Below, piece after piece: positions 1 to 5,495 of a DNA stretch of 5,574 nt (within the stretch, counting starts at the first letter, position 1; each line of letters opens with the position of its first letter). The stretch is from the NCBI GenBank assembly GCA_003161205.1, contig PMOU01000621.1, forward strand, positions 3,604-9,177, read 5' to 3'. Under the pieces are notes generated by a model. That model was not told the DNA's origin, searched no databases, and saw only the letters and a program-made list of their open reading frames with translations. A program made the translations under genes and the position numbers. The DNA comes from Actinomycetota bacterium. Its GTDB lineage: Bacteria > Actinomycetota > Actinomycetes > Streptosporangiales > Streptosporangiaceae.

Positions 1-1039
1 CGGTATTCATGGGCGTCTGCAGCCGCGCCCCGATCGGGGGAACCCTGATCGTCAGAGGCTCCGCCGGATCCGGATCCGCCCTGACTCCGGCGACCCCCGC
101 GGCGTCGGCCGTGATGGCCGGGCCGAAAGCGCCCGCCGGGGCCGGCTGGTGCACGCTCGTTTCCGCCGATGCGGCCCGCTGCCCGGTCAGGCCAAGGACC
201 TGCGGCGGCAGCCAGTCGATCAGGTTGGCGGCCGTCGGGTACGCGGCCGATAGCTCGGTGAGAAACTCCGTCGCCGTGGGGCGGCGCGTGGCGTCCCGGG
301 AAAGGCTCCGCATGATCAACGGCCTGAGGCCGTCGGGGACCTGATCGAGGTTCGGCGTGCCGTGCACGACGCGGTAGAGCAGCGCGGCGGTGTCGCCGGT
401 GCCAAAGGGACCGTCACCGCGGGCGGCGTAAATGAGCACGCCGGCCAGGCTGAAGATGTCGCTGGCCGGGCCGACGGCGAGACCTTCGGCCTGCTCGGGG
501 GACATGAAGCCAGGCGAGCCGACCATGTGGCCAGTGCCGGTCAGCGACGTGGCCTCGGCTGCGGAGGAAATGCCGAAGTCGATGATTCGCGGCCCGTCCG
601 GGGCCAGCAGCACGTTCGAGGGCTTGAGGTCACGATGGATGACGCCCGCCGCGTGGATCGCGCTCAGCCCTTCGGCCAGGCCCGCGGCCAGGGCCAGCAC
701 CGAGTGGGGCGGCAGCGGTCCCTGCTGGTCAACCGCGTCGGAGAGCGACGTCCCGGGAATGTAGGCGGTGACGAGCCAGGGCACCGGCCCGTCCAGGTCG
801 GCGTCGACGACCTGCGCGGTGAACAGGCCGCCGACCTTGCGCGCCGCGTCCACCTCACGGGCGAACCGGGCCCGGAATGCGGTGTCCTCGGCCAGGTTCG
901 CGCGGATCACCTTTACCGCGACCACGCGGCCACCTGGCGACCGGGCTAGGAATACCCGGCCCATTCCGCCGCTGCCAAGCCTGCCGAGCAGCACGTAGGG
1001 TCCTACGCGCTCGGGATCGCCCGCTTGCAGCGCAGCCAA
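1..1039 (-). CDS. Serine/threonine protein kinase, PknB-like (3' end beyond window)
   Basis: This is the N-terminal 346 codons of a Hanks-type kinase that phosphorylates Ser/Thr on target proteins. Seen in the sequence: glycine loop GRLGSGGMGRV (residues 19-29), ATP-binding Lys43 in VAVKVI, helix-C Glu62, catalytic loop HRDLKPSN (135-142, an RD kinase), Mg-binding DFG (154-156), an activation loop whose T167 and T169 align with the autophosphorylated TxT of PknB, the SPEQ motif (180-183) and the subdomain XI Arg253. The kinase domain ends near residue 265. What follows is an Ala/Pro/Gly-rich linker with no membrane segment before the window edge, so whether a transmembrane helix or sensor domain follows is unknown. 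The start is TTG at 1039: a TAG codon lies directly before it in frame, and GGGGGTGA sits just upstream as ribosome-binding site. No other start precedes the glycine loop. It shares its strand with the FAD oxidoreductase upstream but is about 250 bp away. The kinase assignment is very secure; its substrate is unknown. Confidence 0.96.
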   Translation of the reverse strand, partial: MAALQAGDPERVGPYVLLGRLGSGGMGRVFLARSPGGRVVAVKVIRANLAEDTAFRARFAREVDAARKVGGLFTAQVVDADLDGPVPWLVTAYIPGTSLSDAVDQQGPLPPHSVLALAAGLAEGLSAIHAAGVIHRDLKPSNVLLAPDGPRIIDFGISSAAEATSLTGTGHMVGSPGFMSPEQAEGLAVGPASDIFSLAGVLIYAARGDGPFGTGDTAALLYRVVHGTPNLDQVPDGLRPLIMRSLSRDATRRPTATEFLTELSAAYPTAANLIDWLPPQVLGLTGQRAASAETSVHQPAPAGAFGPAITADAAGVAGVRADPDPAEPLTIRVPPIGARLQTPMNT

Positions 1040-1041
1040 CT

Positions 1042-1050
1042 AGTCACCCC
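1042..1050 (-). promoter_or_regulatory. Ribosome-binding site that fixes the TTG start of the kinase
   Basis: Read on the minus strand, a G-rich stretch containing GGGGGTGA lies a few bases before TTG at 1039, and the TAG in between blocks any longer reading frame. This combination selects TTG as the initiator. A rarer initiation codon may keep kinase expression low; that last point is inference. Confidence 0.6.
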
Positions 1051-1178
1051 CACCCGCTGTCCTGGATCGTGCCAGCTCGGACCGAAGCGCAGGAATTACG
1101 CACATCGCCGTATTTGGTCGCGGTCCGGCCTCCGATCGTTGATAGGCAGGTCTCCCGCTAGCTGGTCCTAACCCTAGT

Positions 1179-1266
1179 GGTGATTACCTGAAAAAGAGCG
1201 GTAAAGGGGACGATGGGTGAGCAGAAGAACTGCGCGTCCGTTCCTATCGTGATGACGGTGATCACC
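1179..1266. repeat. Pair of near-palindromic GGTGATYACCT sites
   Basis: Between the kinase and the oxidoreductase there are two copies of one 11-base sequence in the same orientation: GGTGATTACCT starting at 1179 and GGTGATCACCT starting at 1257, 78 bp apart. In the second copy GGTGATCACC is a perfect 10-bp palindrome; the first differs by one base. They lie 140 to 230 bp upstream of the kinase start, where a dimeric regulator could bind. No convincing -35/-10 pair was found in this 252-bp gap, and no strong terminator with a U-tract follows the oxidoreductase. The repeat is visible; an operator role is inference. Confidence 0.4.
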
Positions 1267-1291
1267 TCCGGATTGATCCGCGCCGTGTCAG

Positions 1292-2851
1292 CTAATCTTG
1301 CCGTCTGTCTGGGATGCCAGCTCTGACGTCCATGACGCGATCCTGCCGGCCCAGGCTTCGGGTGATCTTGGCGCGGGTCAGCTGGGCCGCGAATTCGGCC
1401 AGCGCCCGCGCGGAACCCGCAGCCCAATCCATGTACTCCTCAGGAGTCCTGGAATTTCCCGCCGTGCGACCGGTCCCACCTGGGGTGAGGCGGACCGACT
1501 GCCCGCGGTGGCCGGGGCGGTGCGCAAACGCGCCGGTCGGCGAGGGAACCAGGGCTTGTCCGAAGATCCTGGCGGCCCCGCCGGCACCCAGGGTGCCGTC
1601 CGCCGGGGTCAGGCCGGACAGGACACAGCCGACACGGTGGGCGTAGTCCGGATCGGTCTCCGCTCGTGCTGCGATAGTCCGCAGGGCGCGCAGCCAGACA
1701 TGGTTCAGGTTGCGGTTGCGGAAGAGCTGGACGACCAGCCGGGAGAACGCCATGTCCGTCCGCAGGCTCTGATGCACGCGCTGCTGGTAGCCAGCTAGTG
1801 ACGCCGCGTCCAGGCGATCTGAAGCCAGGCCATCCGCCGCGGCGTCGGCGGCCCACCGGGCGCTGTGCAGCGCGTACTGGATTCCCTCGCCGTTGAGCGG
1901 ATTGATCAGTCCGGCCGCGTCGCCGAGCAGCATCACGCGGTTGCCGATCAGCGGCAGCCGCGGATTGTAGGTCGCCAGCGGGGCCCCCATGACCTTTCCG
2001 CGCATCCGGGCTCCCCGCAGCCGGTACCTCAGCGAAGCGTCCTCGGCGACCAGCCGCAGCAGCATCTCGCGCAGGTTACGGCTGGATTGGGGGTAGGTCG
2101 ACACGAGCATCCCGACGCCCAGGTTGGCCGATCCAGCGCCGTCCGGGAACAGCCAGTAATAGCCAGGAAAGCTGTCGCTGCGAAAGCAGACGTCACCCTG
2201 GGCGGCCGGACCGTCGACATCATCGAAGTAGGCCCGCACGGCCACGATCCGGTCCCGGCTGGACGGCACGCCTCCATGCAGTGTCCGGGCGACAATCGAG
2301 TTGCTGCCGTCGGCTCCCAGCAGCAGCCGGGTGCGCAGCTGCCACGGGCCTGCCGGGCTCTGGCCCCGGACGGTGATCGCGTCGGGTTCCTGCCGCACCG
2401 CGGTCACCTTACGTCCGTCCAGGATGGTTGCTCCGGCGTGCCGGGCCGCGTCCAGGATCCAGTCGTCCAGCCGCAACCGGGGAATGACCCGGCCGTAGTT
2501 AGGCAGCCCGTCAACGGCGGGGATACCCATCACGGTGAGCTGCTCGCCATCAACGTGCAGAGCCAGATCAGCCATCTTGCTGGTCGCGCGGAACGCCGGT
2601 GTCTGGGCCACGCCGAGGTCGGCTAGCTCGGCGAGCGCCGTCGGTCCGACGAAGTCGCCGCATACCTTGTCGCGCGGGAAGCTGGCCCGGTCGATGAGCA
2701 CGGTCCGGAACCCTCGCGCGGCCAGCCGTGCCGCAGCAGCCGCGCCGGCCGGGCCGCCGCCGACGACGACGGCATCTGCGTCGTGCCCCGGTGCCCCGGC
2801 GCGCACGGGCTGGGCACGCCGGTCAGCAGCGGACTGTCGGTCGAATTGCAT
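1292..2851 (-). CDS. FAD-dependent oxidoreductase, geranylgeranyl reductase family
   Basis: A predicted flavoprotein of 519 residues. Members of this family use FAD and a reductant to saturate isoprenoid double bonds (chlorophyll and archaeal lipid geranylgeranyl groups, the menaquinone side chain in mycobacteria) or act as related hydroxylases/halogenases. Seen: an N-terminal Rossmann motif GGGPAG (31-36) with the acidic ribose-binding residue D54, the family signature PRDKVCGD (59-66), GADGSNS (179-185), GYYWLFPDG (230-238, matching the family's YxWxFP motif), and the second FAD motif GDAAGLINPLNGEGI (310-324). The conserved fold ends near 420. About 100 further residues follow, with a Pro/Gly-rich linker and a probable helix at 470-500, longer than the roughly 400 residues usual for the family. 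The ATG at 2851 is preferred because GAAGGGA lies 6 bases before it; a GTG at 2875 in the same frame is possible but would put that site inside the gene. The frame begins 10 bases after the stop of the broken DUF998 gene. Isoprenoid reduction is likely, but the substrate is not readable. Confidence 0.88.
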   Translation of the reverse strand: MQFDRQSAADRRAQPVRAGAPGHDADAVVVGGGPAGAAAAARLAARGFRTVLIDRASFPRDKVCGDFVGPTALAELADLGVAQTPAFRATSKMADLALHVDGEQLTVMGIPAVDGLPNYGRVIPRLRLDDWILDAARHAGATILDGRKVTAVRQEPDAITVRGQSPAGPWQLRTRLLLGADGSNSIVARTLHGGVPSSRDRIVAVRAYFDDVDGPAAQGDVCFRSDSFPGYYWLFPDGAGSANLGVGMLVSTYPQSSRNLREMLLRLVAEDASLRYRLRGARMRGKVMGAPLATYNPRLPLIGNRVMLLGDAAGLINPLNGEGIQYALHSARWAADAAADGLASDRLDAASLAGYQQRVHQSLRTDMAFSRLVVQLFRNRNLNHVWLRALRTIAARAETDPDYAHRVGCVLSGLTPADGTLGAGGAARIFGQALVPSPTGAFAHRPGHRGQSVRLTPGGTGRTAGNSRTPEEYMDWAAGSARALAEFAAQLTRAKITRSLGRQDRVMDVRAGIPDRRQD

Positions 2852-2861
2852 CGTGGTCCCT

Positions 2862-3269
2862 TCAGCACCCGCCACGCGGGCAGCTCAGTGCGGACGGAGG
2901 GGGCCGCCCGTGCGGCCTTGACCGGCCGCGCGCAGGAGAGCACCACCACCAGCACGGGTAGGCATCTCCCGCATGCTCCGGGTTCGCCGCCACCAGCATG
3001 CCCGCGATGGCCCCCACGATCAGGATCAGCCGCCCGGTCGTCCTGGCCAGCCGCAGCGCGAGCGCCGTGACGACGTAGCAGAGTCCGACCACCACGAAGG
3101 TCAGCGTCATCACCCACCGGTCGGTCGCGCCCGGCGCGGCGAGCGAGCTCATCGTCTCGGCTACCGGGTCGAATCGCGGCTGCAGGTCGGCAGCCGCCGT
3201 CCAGCCGCCGACCATGAGGACCGGAGCCGCGGCCGCGGACAACACACCCCACCAAGACACGCCCTGCAT
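2862..3269 (-). pseudogene. DUF998-type integral membrane protein, apparently internally deleted
   Basis: The reading frame (135 codons from ATG 3269) starts like a DUF998 membrane protein: a first hydrophobic segment at about residues 6-27, the loop with FDPVAETMSSLAAPGATDRWVM (split here as FDPVAETM, SSLAAPGATD, RWVM at 34-54), a second segment at 53-72 and a third at 80-95. After about residue 100 the sequence turns into a Cys/Trp/Pro/Arg-rich run ending in PRGGC, which does not look like protein under selection. From about 2961 a different frame reads LPVLVVVLSCARPVKAA, which resembles the last membrane segment and basic tail of DUF998 proteins. The family normally has about 200 residues and six membrane segments, so the middle (roughly 80 residues) seems lost and the frame shifted. 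Upstream of the ATG there is only a weak GGTGG ribosome-binding site. The stop at 2862 lies just before the oxidoreductase start, so translation of the remnant could still feed that gene. Family recall is from memory; a short functional three-helix protein cannot be excluded. Confidence 0.6.
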
Positions 3270-3439
3270 GCGACCACCGTAAGGGGAACCGGTCCGGAGC
3301 CATGCCGCAGGCCCCGGCCGCGACGCCGAGGTGGCCCCGGTCAGCGCTCTTCCCGCCGGTTGAGGCGGTAGGACGACCTTGATGCAGCCGCCTGACGTGC
3401 CGATGGTTACCGAAGGGCCGGTGAGTTTCCGCCCCTGAT
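3270..3439. other. Intergenic gap between peptidase and DUF998 remnant
   Basis: These 170 bp hold no credible gene. Small GC hairpins are visible, such as CCGCC (3353-3357) with GGCGG (3364-3368) around a 6-base loop, and ACCG/CGGT at 3409-3422, close to the end of the peptidase gene. None is followed by a T-rich run on the minus strand, so termination here would be weak or of a factor-dependent type. GGCCCCGG occurs twice as a direct repeat near 3310 and 3333. No recognisable promoter for the DUF998 remnant was found. Confidence 0.4.
3353..3368 (-). terminator. Possible weak stem-loop downstream of the peptidase gene
   Basis: A five-base-pair all-GC stem, CCGCC and GGCGG with six loop bases, lies about 70 bp past the peptidase stop codon. 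There is no U-tract after it on the minus strand, so this is only a candidate. Confidence 0.2.
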
Positions 3440-4225
3440 CTAGTTGCTACGGACCCAGGTGGCGCTGAAGTTCTCGCCGCCGCTGAGGGAGGAGACGGTG
3501 TCCTTATCGCGTTTCTCGTTGTCGATCATGATGATCTCGGTCAGGCCGCCAGCGTTGCCGATGGCGGCGCCGTTGGCCTCGGAGCTGGTGATGCTGACCG
3601 TGCCGAAGTCGGTCAGCGGCAAGATGCCGCCGCTGTTGGTGCAGCATGGCGCCTCGACGATGACCTCGGCGGAGGAACGGTCCGCTCCGGACACGGTCAC
3701 CGTGGTGTCGTGGCTCCACTTCTGGGTGGTGTCGTCGATGTACAGGCTGAACTTGCTGCTGCCTTCGTAGGTCACCGAGGCGTTGAAGTGGTCGCCGGGC
3801 TTGACGGTGTTGCTGTAGTTCTCCGACGCCGCCGGGTAGGCCTCGTACCAGGCGTAGTACTCGGCGGTACGCCCGTCGCAGTCGACCTCGCTGCCGGTCT
3901 GCTCGACCGTAGAGCTGCTGTAGCCGTCAAGGCCGACCCAGAACGCGGCGTACTGGTCGCCGCTCTTGCAGGTGCCGGTCGGCTGGGTCCAGCTCGCCGA
4001 GACGCTCGTGTACGTGCCGGTGGTTGCTGCGTACCCGGACCAGTTCGTGCTCTGCGCCTCTTTGCTGATCCCGCGGACATGCGCTGATCTGGTGCTCACC
4101 AGGTGGATGGTCCCGCCCGGACTGAACCGTCCGGCGGTAGCCGAGGCCGACGCGCTGCTCGCGCTGAGCGCCGTTCCGGCGGTCAGGGCCAGCATGGCGA
4201 CCAGAATGCACCATCTGCGTAGCAT
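3440..4225 (-). CDS. Secreted G1-family (eqolisin) glutamic endopeptidase
   Basis: A 261-residue exported protein of the peptidase G1 (formerly A4) family. These enzymes are beta-sandwich endopeptidases with a Gln/Glu catalytic pair, first described in fungi and mostly active at acid pH. Seen: a signal peptide with MLRRW, a hydrophobic core at 6-20 and an Ala/Ser-rich ASASA region likely cleaved near residue 28; a short propeptide-like stretch to about 58; then the mature-domain motifs NWSGYAA (61-67), SWTQPTG (78-84), AAFWVGLDGY (93-102), EQTGSEVDC (108-116, with the expected catalytic Gln at 109), YYAWYEAYP (123-131), VKPGD (141-145), SAEVIVEAP (185-193, holding the catalytic Glu, 187 or 191) and LTDFGTVSI (204-212). 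C86, C116, C194 and C195 could form disulfides. Length agrees with the family. The ATG at 4225 has an excellent AAGGAG site 5 bases before it. It lies alone behind a repeat-rich control region and probably serves extracellular protein degradation. The family is clear; specificity and pH range are inference. Confidence 0.93.
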   Translation of the reverse strand: MLRRWCILVAMLALTAGTALSASSASASATAGRFSPGGTIHLVSTRSAHVRGISKEAQSTNWSGYAATTGTYTSVSASWTQPTGTCKSGDQYAAFWVGLDGYSSSTVEQTGSEVDCDGRTAEYYAWYEAYPAASENYSNTVKPGDHFNASVTYEGSSKFSLYIDDTTQKWSHDTTVTVSGADRSSAEVIVEAPCCTNSGGILPLTDFGTVSITSSEANGAAIGNAGGLTEIIMIDNEKRDKDTVSSLSGGENFSATWVRSN

Positions 4226-4229
4226 TCAG

Positions 4230-4236
4230 ACTCCTT
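4230..4236 (-). promoter_or_regulatory. Strong ribosome-binding site of the peptidase gene
   Basis: On the minus strand AAGGAG precedes ATG 4225 by five bases, a near-ideal Shine-Dalgarno sequence and spacing. It confirms the start codon and suggests efficient translation. Confidence 0.75.
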
Positions 4237-4252
4237 GGTTCTCATGAACTGG

Positions 4253-4282
4253 CCCGTTTTGGGTAGATCTTCCCGTTTGGAG
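4253..4282 (-). promoter_or_regulatory. Symmetric repeat element in the peptidase leader
   Basis: GGGTAGATCTTCCC (4261-4274) is a 14-bp inverted repeat with a single mismatched pair. It is flanked on both sides by the same heptamer-plus: CCCGTTTTGG at 4253 and CCCGTTTGG at 4272. The element lies 28 to 57 bp before the peptidase start codon, beside a possible -10 hexamer (CATAGT on the minus strand, 4284-4289). A binding site for a regulator or a structured leader is possible; neither can be told from the sequence. Confidence 0.4.
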
Positions 4283-4322
4283 AACTATGTTGATTTGTGT
4301 CGGGTTAGCTGGGGGTTGCGGC

Positions 4323-4343
4323 GAGTCGACTCTCGGTGAGAGT
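4323..4343. promoter_or_regulatory. Overlapping palindromes upstream of the peptidase (putative operator)
   Basis: Two inverted repeats share bases. GAGTCGACTC (4323-4332) is a perfect 10-bp palindrome, and ACTCTC (4329-4334) pairs perfectly with GAGAGT (4338-4343) around GGT. The result is a 21-bp cluster of GAGT/ACTC half-sites about 100 bp before the peptidase start. Such overlapping dyads are typical of operators. The arrangement is directly visible; the regulator is unknown. Confidence 0.45.
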
Positions 4344-4351
4344 AACGCAGC

Positions 4352-4380
4352 AGATCAATCAGGAAAAGATCTGTAAGCAA
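4352..4380 (-). promoter_or_regulatory. Possible promoter of the peptidase gene
   Basis: On the minus strand TTGCTT (4380-4375) and TGATCT (4357-4352) are separated by 17 bp in an AT-rich stretch unlike the rest of the window. Transcription would begin near 4345, placing the overlapping palindromes directly at the start of the transcript, a usual place for an operator. The -10 match is poor, and a second -10-like hexamer (CATAGT, 4289-4284) lies nearer the gene without a good -35, so the exact promoter is uncertain. Confidence 0.25.
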
Positions 4381-4447
4381 CCTTTTTGTGGCTTTGTGTG
4401 TACGAACCGACGGTATACGCGGCTCCGCATCGCCCATAAACCCACAT

Positions 4448-4477
4448 CACCAGCCTGCCCGCCGCCGGAACCTGGTG
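4448..4477 (-). terminator. Stem-loop directly after the dehydrogenase gene
   Basis: CACCAG (4448-4453) and CTGGTG (4472-4477) are perfect complements around an 18-base GC-rich loop, beginning one base past the dehydrogenase stop codon. No U-run follows on the minus strand. It is a plausible but weak terminator or mRNA-end stabiliser. Confidence 0.35.
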
Positions 4478-4478
4478 G

Positions 4479-5396
4479 TTAGCCGCTGGGCTCAGACTCC
4501 AGGAAGCCAGGTGCCTGGAAAGCAGGATCGGGGTACCGGTAGAACCCCTCGCCGCTCTTGACGCCAAGGCAGCCCCGGTCGAGGTAGCTGCGGACGAAGT
4601 CGGCGTTGGCGCGCAATTGCGGGTCACCGAGCTGCCGGGCCCAGTAGTCGGTGATATCCCAGACGGTGTCCAGGCCGACGCCGTCGAGCATCCCGAACGG
4701 CCCGACGGGCATCTTCATGATCCCCATCCAGGCGCGATCGACATCTTCCACGGCTGCGATCCCGTTCGCGGCCATCGTCAGCGCCTCCCGGTTAATCGCG
4801 GTATACAGCGCGTTGAAGACGTAGCCGAAGTTCTCCCGGCGCACGTGGATCGGGATCTGGCCGATCCTGCGGGCAAAGGCCAGGAGGCACTGCGTCGTCT
4901 CGGTAGACGTGCCCGGGTGCGGCATCACGTCCACCACGTTGGACGACCACACCGGGGTGTGGAAGTGCAGGGCCGCGAACCGGTCAGCCCGCCCGGTCGC
5001 CGCTGCGAACATCGACGGCAGCAGCGTCGAGGTATTCGTCGTGAAAACCGCCCGCTCCGGGCACAGCTCGTTGAACTGGCCCAGGACCCGTCCCTTGAGC
5101 ACGGGATCCTCAGGTACCGATTCACTGACGAGGTCGGCACCGGCCGCCGCGGCCGCCGGGTCGGAAATGCGCTCGATTCTCGCGAGCACGCTCTCCAGGG
5201 CGCCGGGCTCAATGCTCCCCGCCGCCACGGCGGCCTCGCCATAGCCGCGAAGGCGCGGCTCCGCGCCCTCCAGGGCAGCTGGATCCGCATCGTGCAGGAC
5301 CACGTCGAACCCGTGCCCCGCCGCCTGCAGGCCGATCTGCAGACCCATCGTTCCGGCGCCGATCACGAGCACGCGGCGGATGTCGTCAGCACGCAC
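4479..5396 (-). CDS. NAD-dependent 3-hydroxyacyl-CoA dehydrogenase family protein
   Basis: A 305-residue two-domain dehydrogenase. The family oxidises L-3-hydroxyacyl-CoA to 3-ketoacyl-CoA (or the reverse) with NAD(H) in the cytoplasm, in fatty-acid breakdown or short-chain acyl metabolism. Seen: Rossmann motif GAGTMG (13-18), D36 at the end of the second strand, which favours NAD over NADP, SESVPED (91-97), TTNTSTL (119-125, with the substrate-binding Ser/Asn), LHFHTP (143-148) with catalytic His144, and a C-terminal domain from about 190 with GYVFNALY (Asn195) and VGPFGMLDGVGLD (231-243). The C-terminal GVKSGEGFYRYP (278-289) is a typical end of the family. Unusually, the residue 12 after His144, normally Glu, is Asp156. 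Start is GTG at 5396, with GGAGGGA spaced 6 bases before it; an in-frame TAG in the array just upstream rules out a longer form. It follows the pspA-like gene on the same strand and may be co-transcribed. The exact substrate (acyl-CoA or another hydroxyacid derivative) is not determined. Confidence 0.92.
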   Translation of the reverse strand: MRADDIRRVLVIGAGTMGLQIGLQAAGHGFDVVLHDADPAALEGAEPRLRGYGEAAVAAGSIEPGALESVLARIERISDPAAAAAGADLVSESVPEDPVLKGRVLGQFNELCPERAVFTTNTSTLLPSMFAAATGRADRFAALHFHTPVWSSNVVDVMPHPGTSTETTQCLLAFARRIGQIPIHVRRENFGYVFNALYTAINREALTMAANGIAAVEDVDRAWMGIMKMPVGPFGMLDGVGLDTVWDITDYWARQLGDPQLRANADFVRSYLDRGCLGVKSGEGFYRYPDPAFQAPGFLESEPSG

Positions 5397-5406
5397 GTCG
5401 TCCCTC
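5397..5406 (-). promoter_or_regulatory. Ribosome-binding site fixing the GTG start of the dehydrogenase
   Basis: GGAGGGA on the minus strand lies six bases before GTG 5396. With no other ATG, GTG or TTG in frame between it and the upstream in-frame TAG, this start is the only possible one for the full Rossmann domain. Confidence 0.7.
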
Positions 5407-5495
5407 CCCGGCCAAGTTCCCGGCTAGGTTCCCGGCCAAGCTCCCGGCCAGGTTCCCCGGCCAACCTCCCGGACGTCAGCTCCCGGACGTCAGTT
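5407..5495. repeat. Tandem array of seven 12 to 14 bp units
   Basis: Seven head-to-tail units all begin with CCCGG on the plus strand: CCCGGCCAAGTT (5407), CCCGGCTAGGTT (5419), CCCGGCCAAGCT (5431), CCCGGCCAGGTT (5443), a 13-base unit CCCCGGCCAACCT (5455), then CCCGGACGTCAGCT (5468) and CCCGGACGTCAGTT (5482). The first four are exactly 12 bp and the last two 14 bp. The stop codon of the pspA-like gene lies in unit six, and the array ends next to the ribosome-binding site of the dehydrogenase. Each unit holds CCGG or GGCC, so the transcript could fold in several registers. Slippage in replication is the likely origin. Confidence 0.8.

Noticed and set aside
66..79. Doubled GGATCC motif
   Set aside because: It falls in the kinase linker and encodes a simple Asp-Pro repeat; two copies are not evidence of a functional site.
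362..949. Long plus-strand open frame of 195 codons
   Set aside because: It is the antisense of the kinase domain; its sequence is Gly/Arg/Val-rich low-complexity with no family motif, as expected from high GC at third positions.
1158..1427. Minus-strand 89-codon frame over the end of the oxidoreductase
   Set aside because: Its first half is a shifted frame of the oxidoreductase and the rest is non-coding; no ribosome-binding site or family similarity.
1865..2626. Plus-strand open frame of 253 codons
   Set aside because: It lies wholly antisense to the FAD oxidoreductase, whose motifs are clear. The product has no recognisable domain.
2623..3303. Minus-strand 226-codon frame across the DUF998/oxidoreductase boundary
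   Set aside because: Both ends are out-of-frame translations of neighbouring genes. Only the short piece near 2961-2895 resembles a real membrane segment, and that is explained by the DUF998 remnant.
4355..4627. Minus-strand 90-codon frame over the end of the dehydrogenase
   Set aside because: Mostly an out-of-frame reading of the dehydrogenase, running into the AT-rich gap; no start signal.
5407..5495. CRISPR-like array
   Set aside because: The units are 12 to 14 bp and directly adjoining, without unique spacers, so this is a simple tandem repeat.
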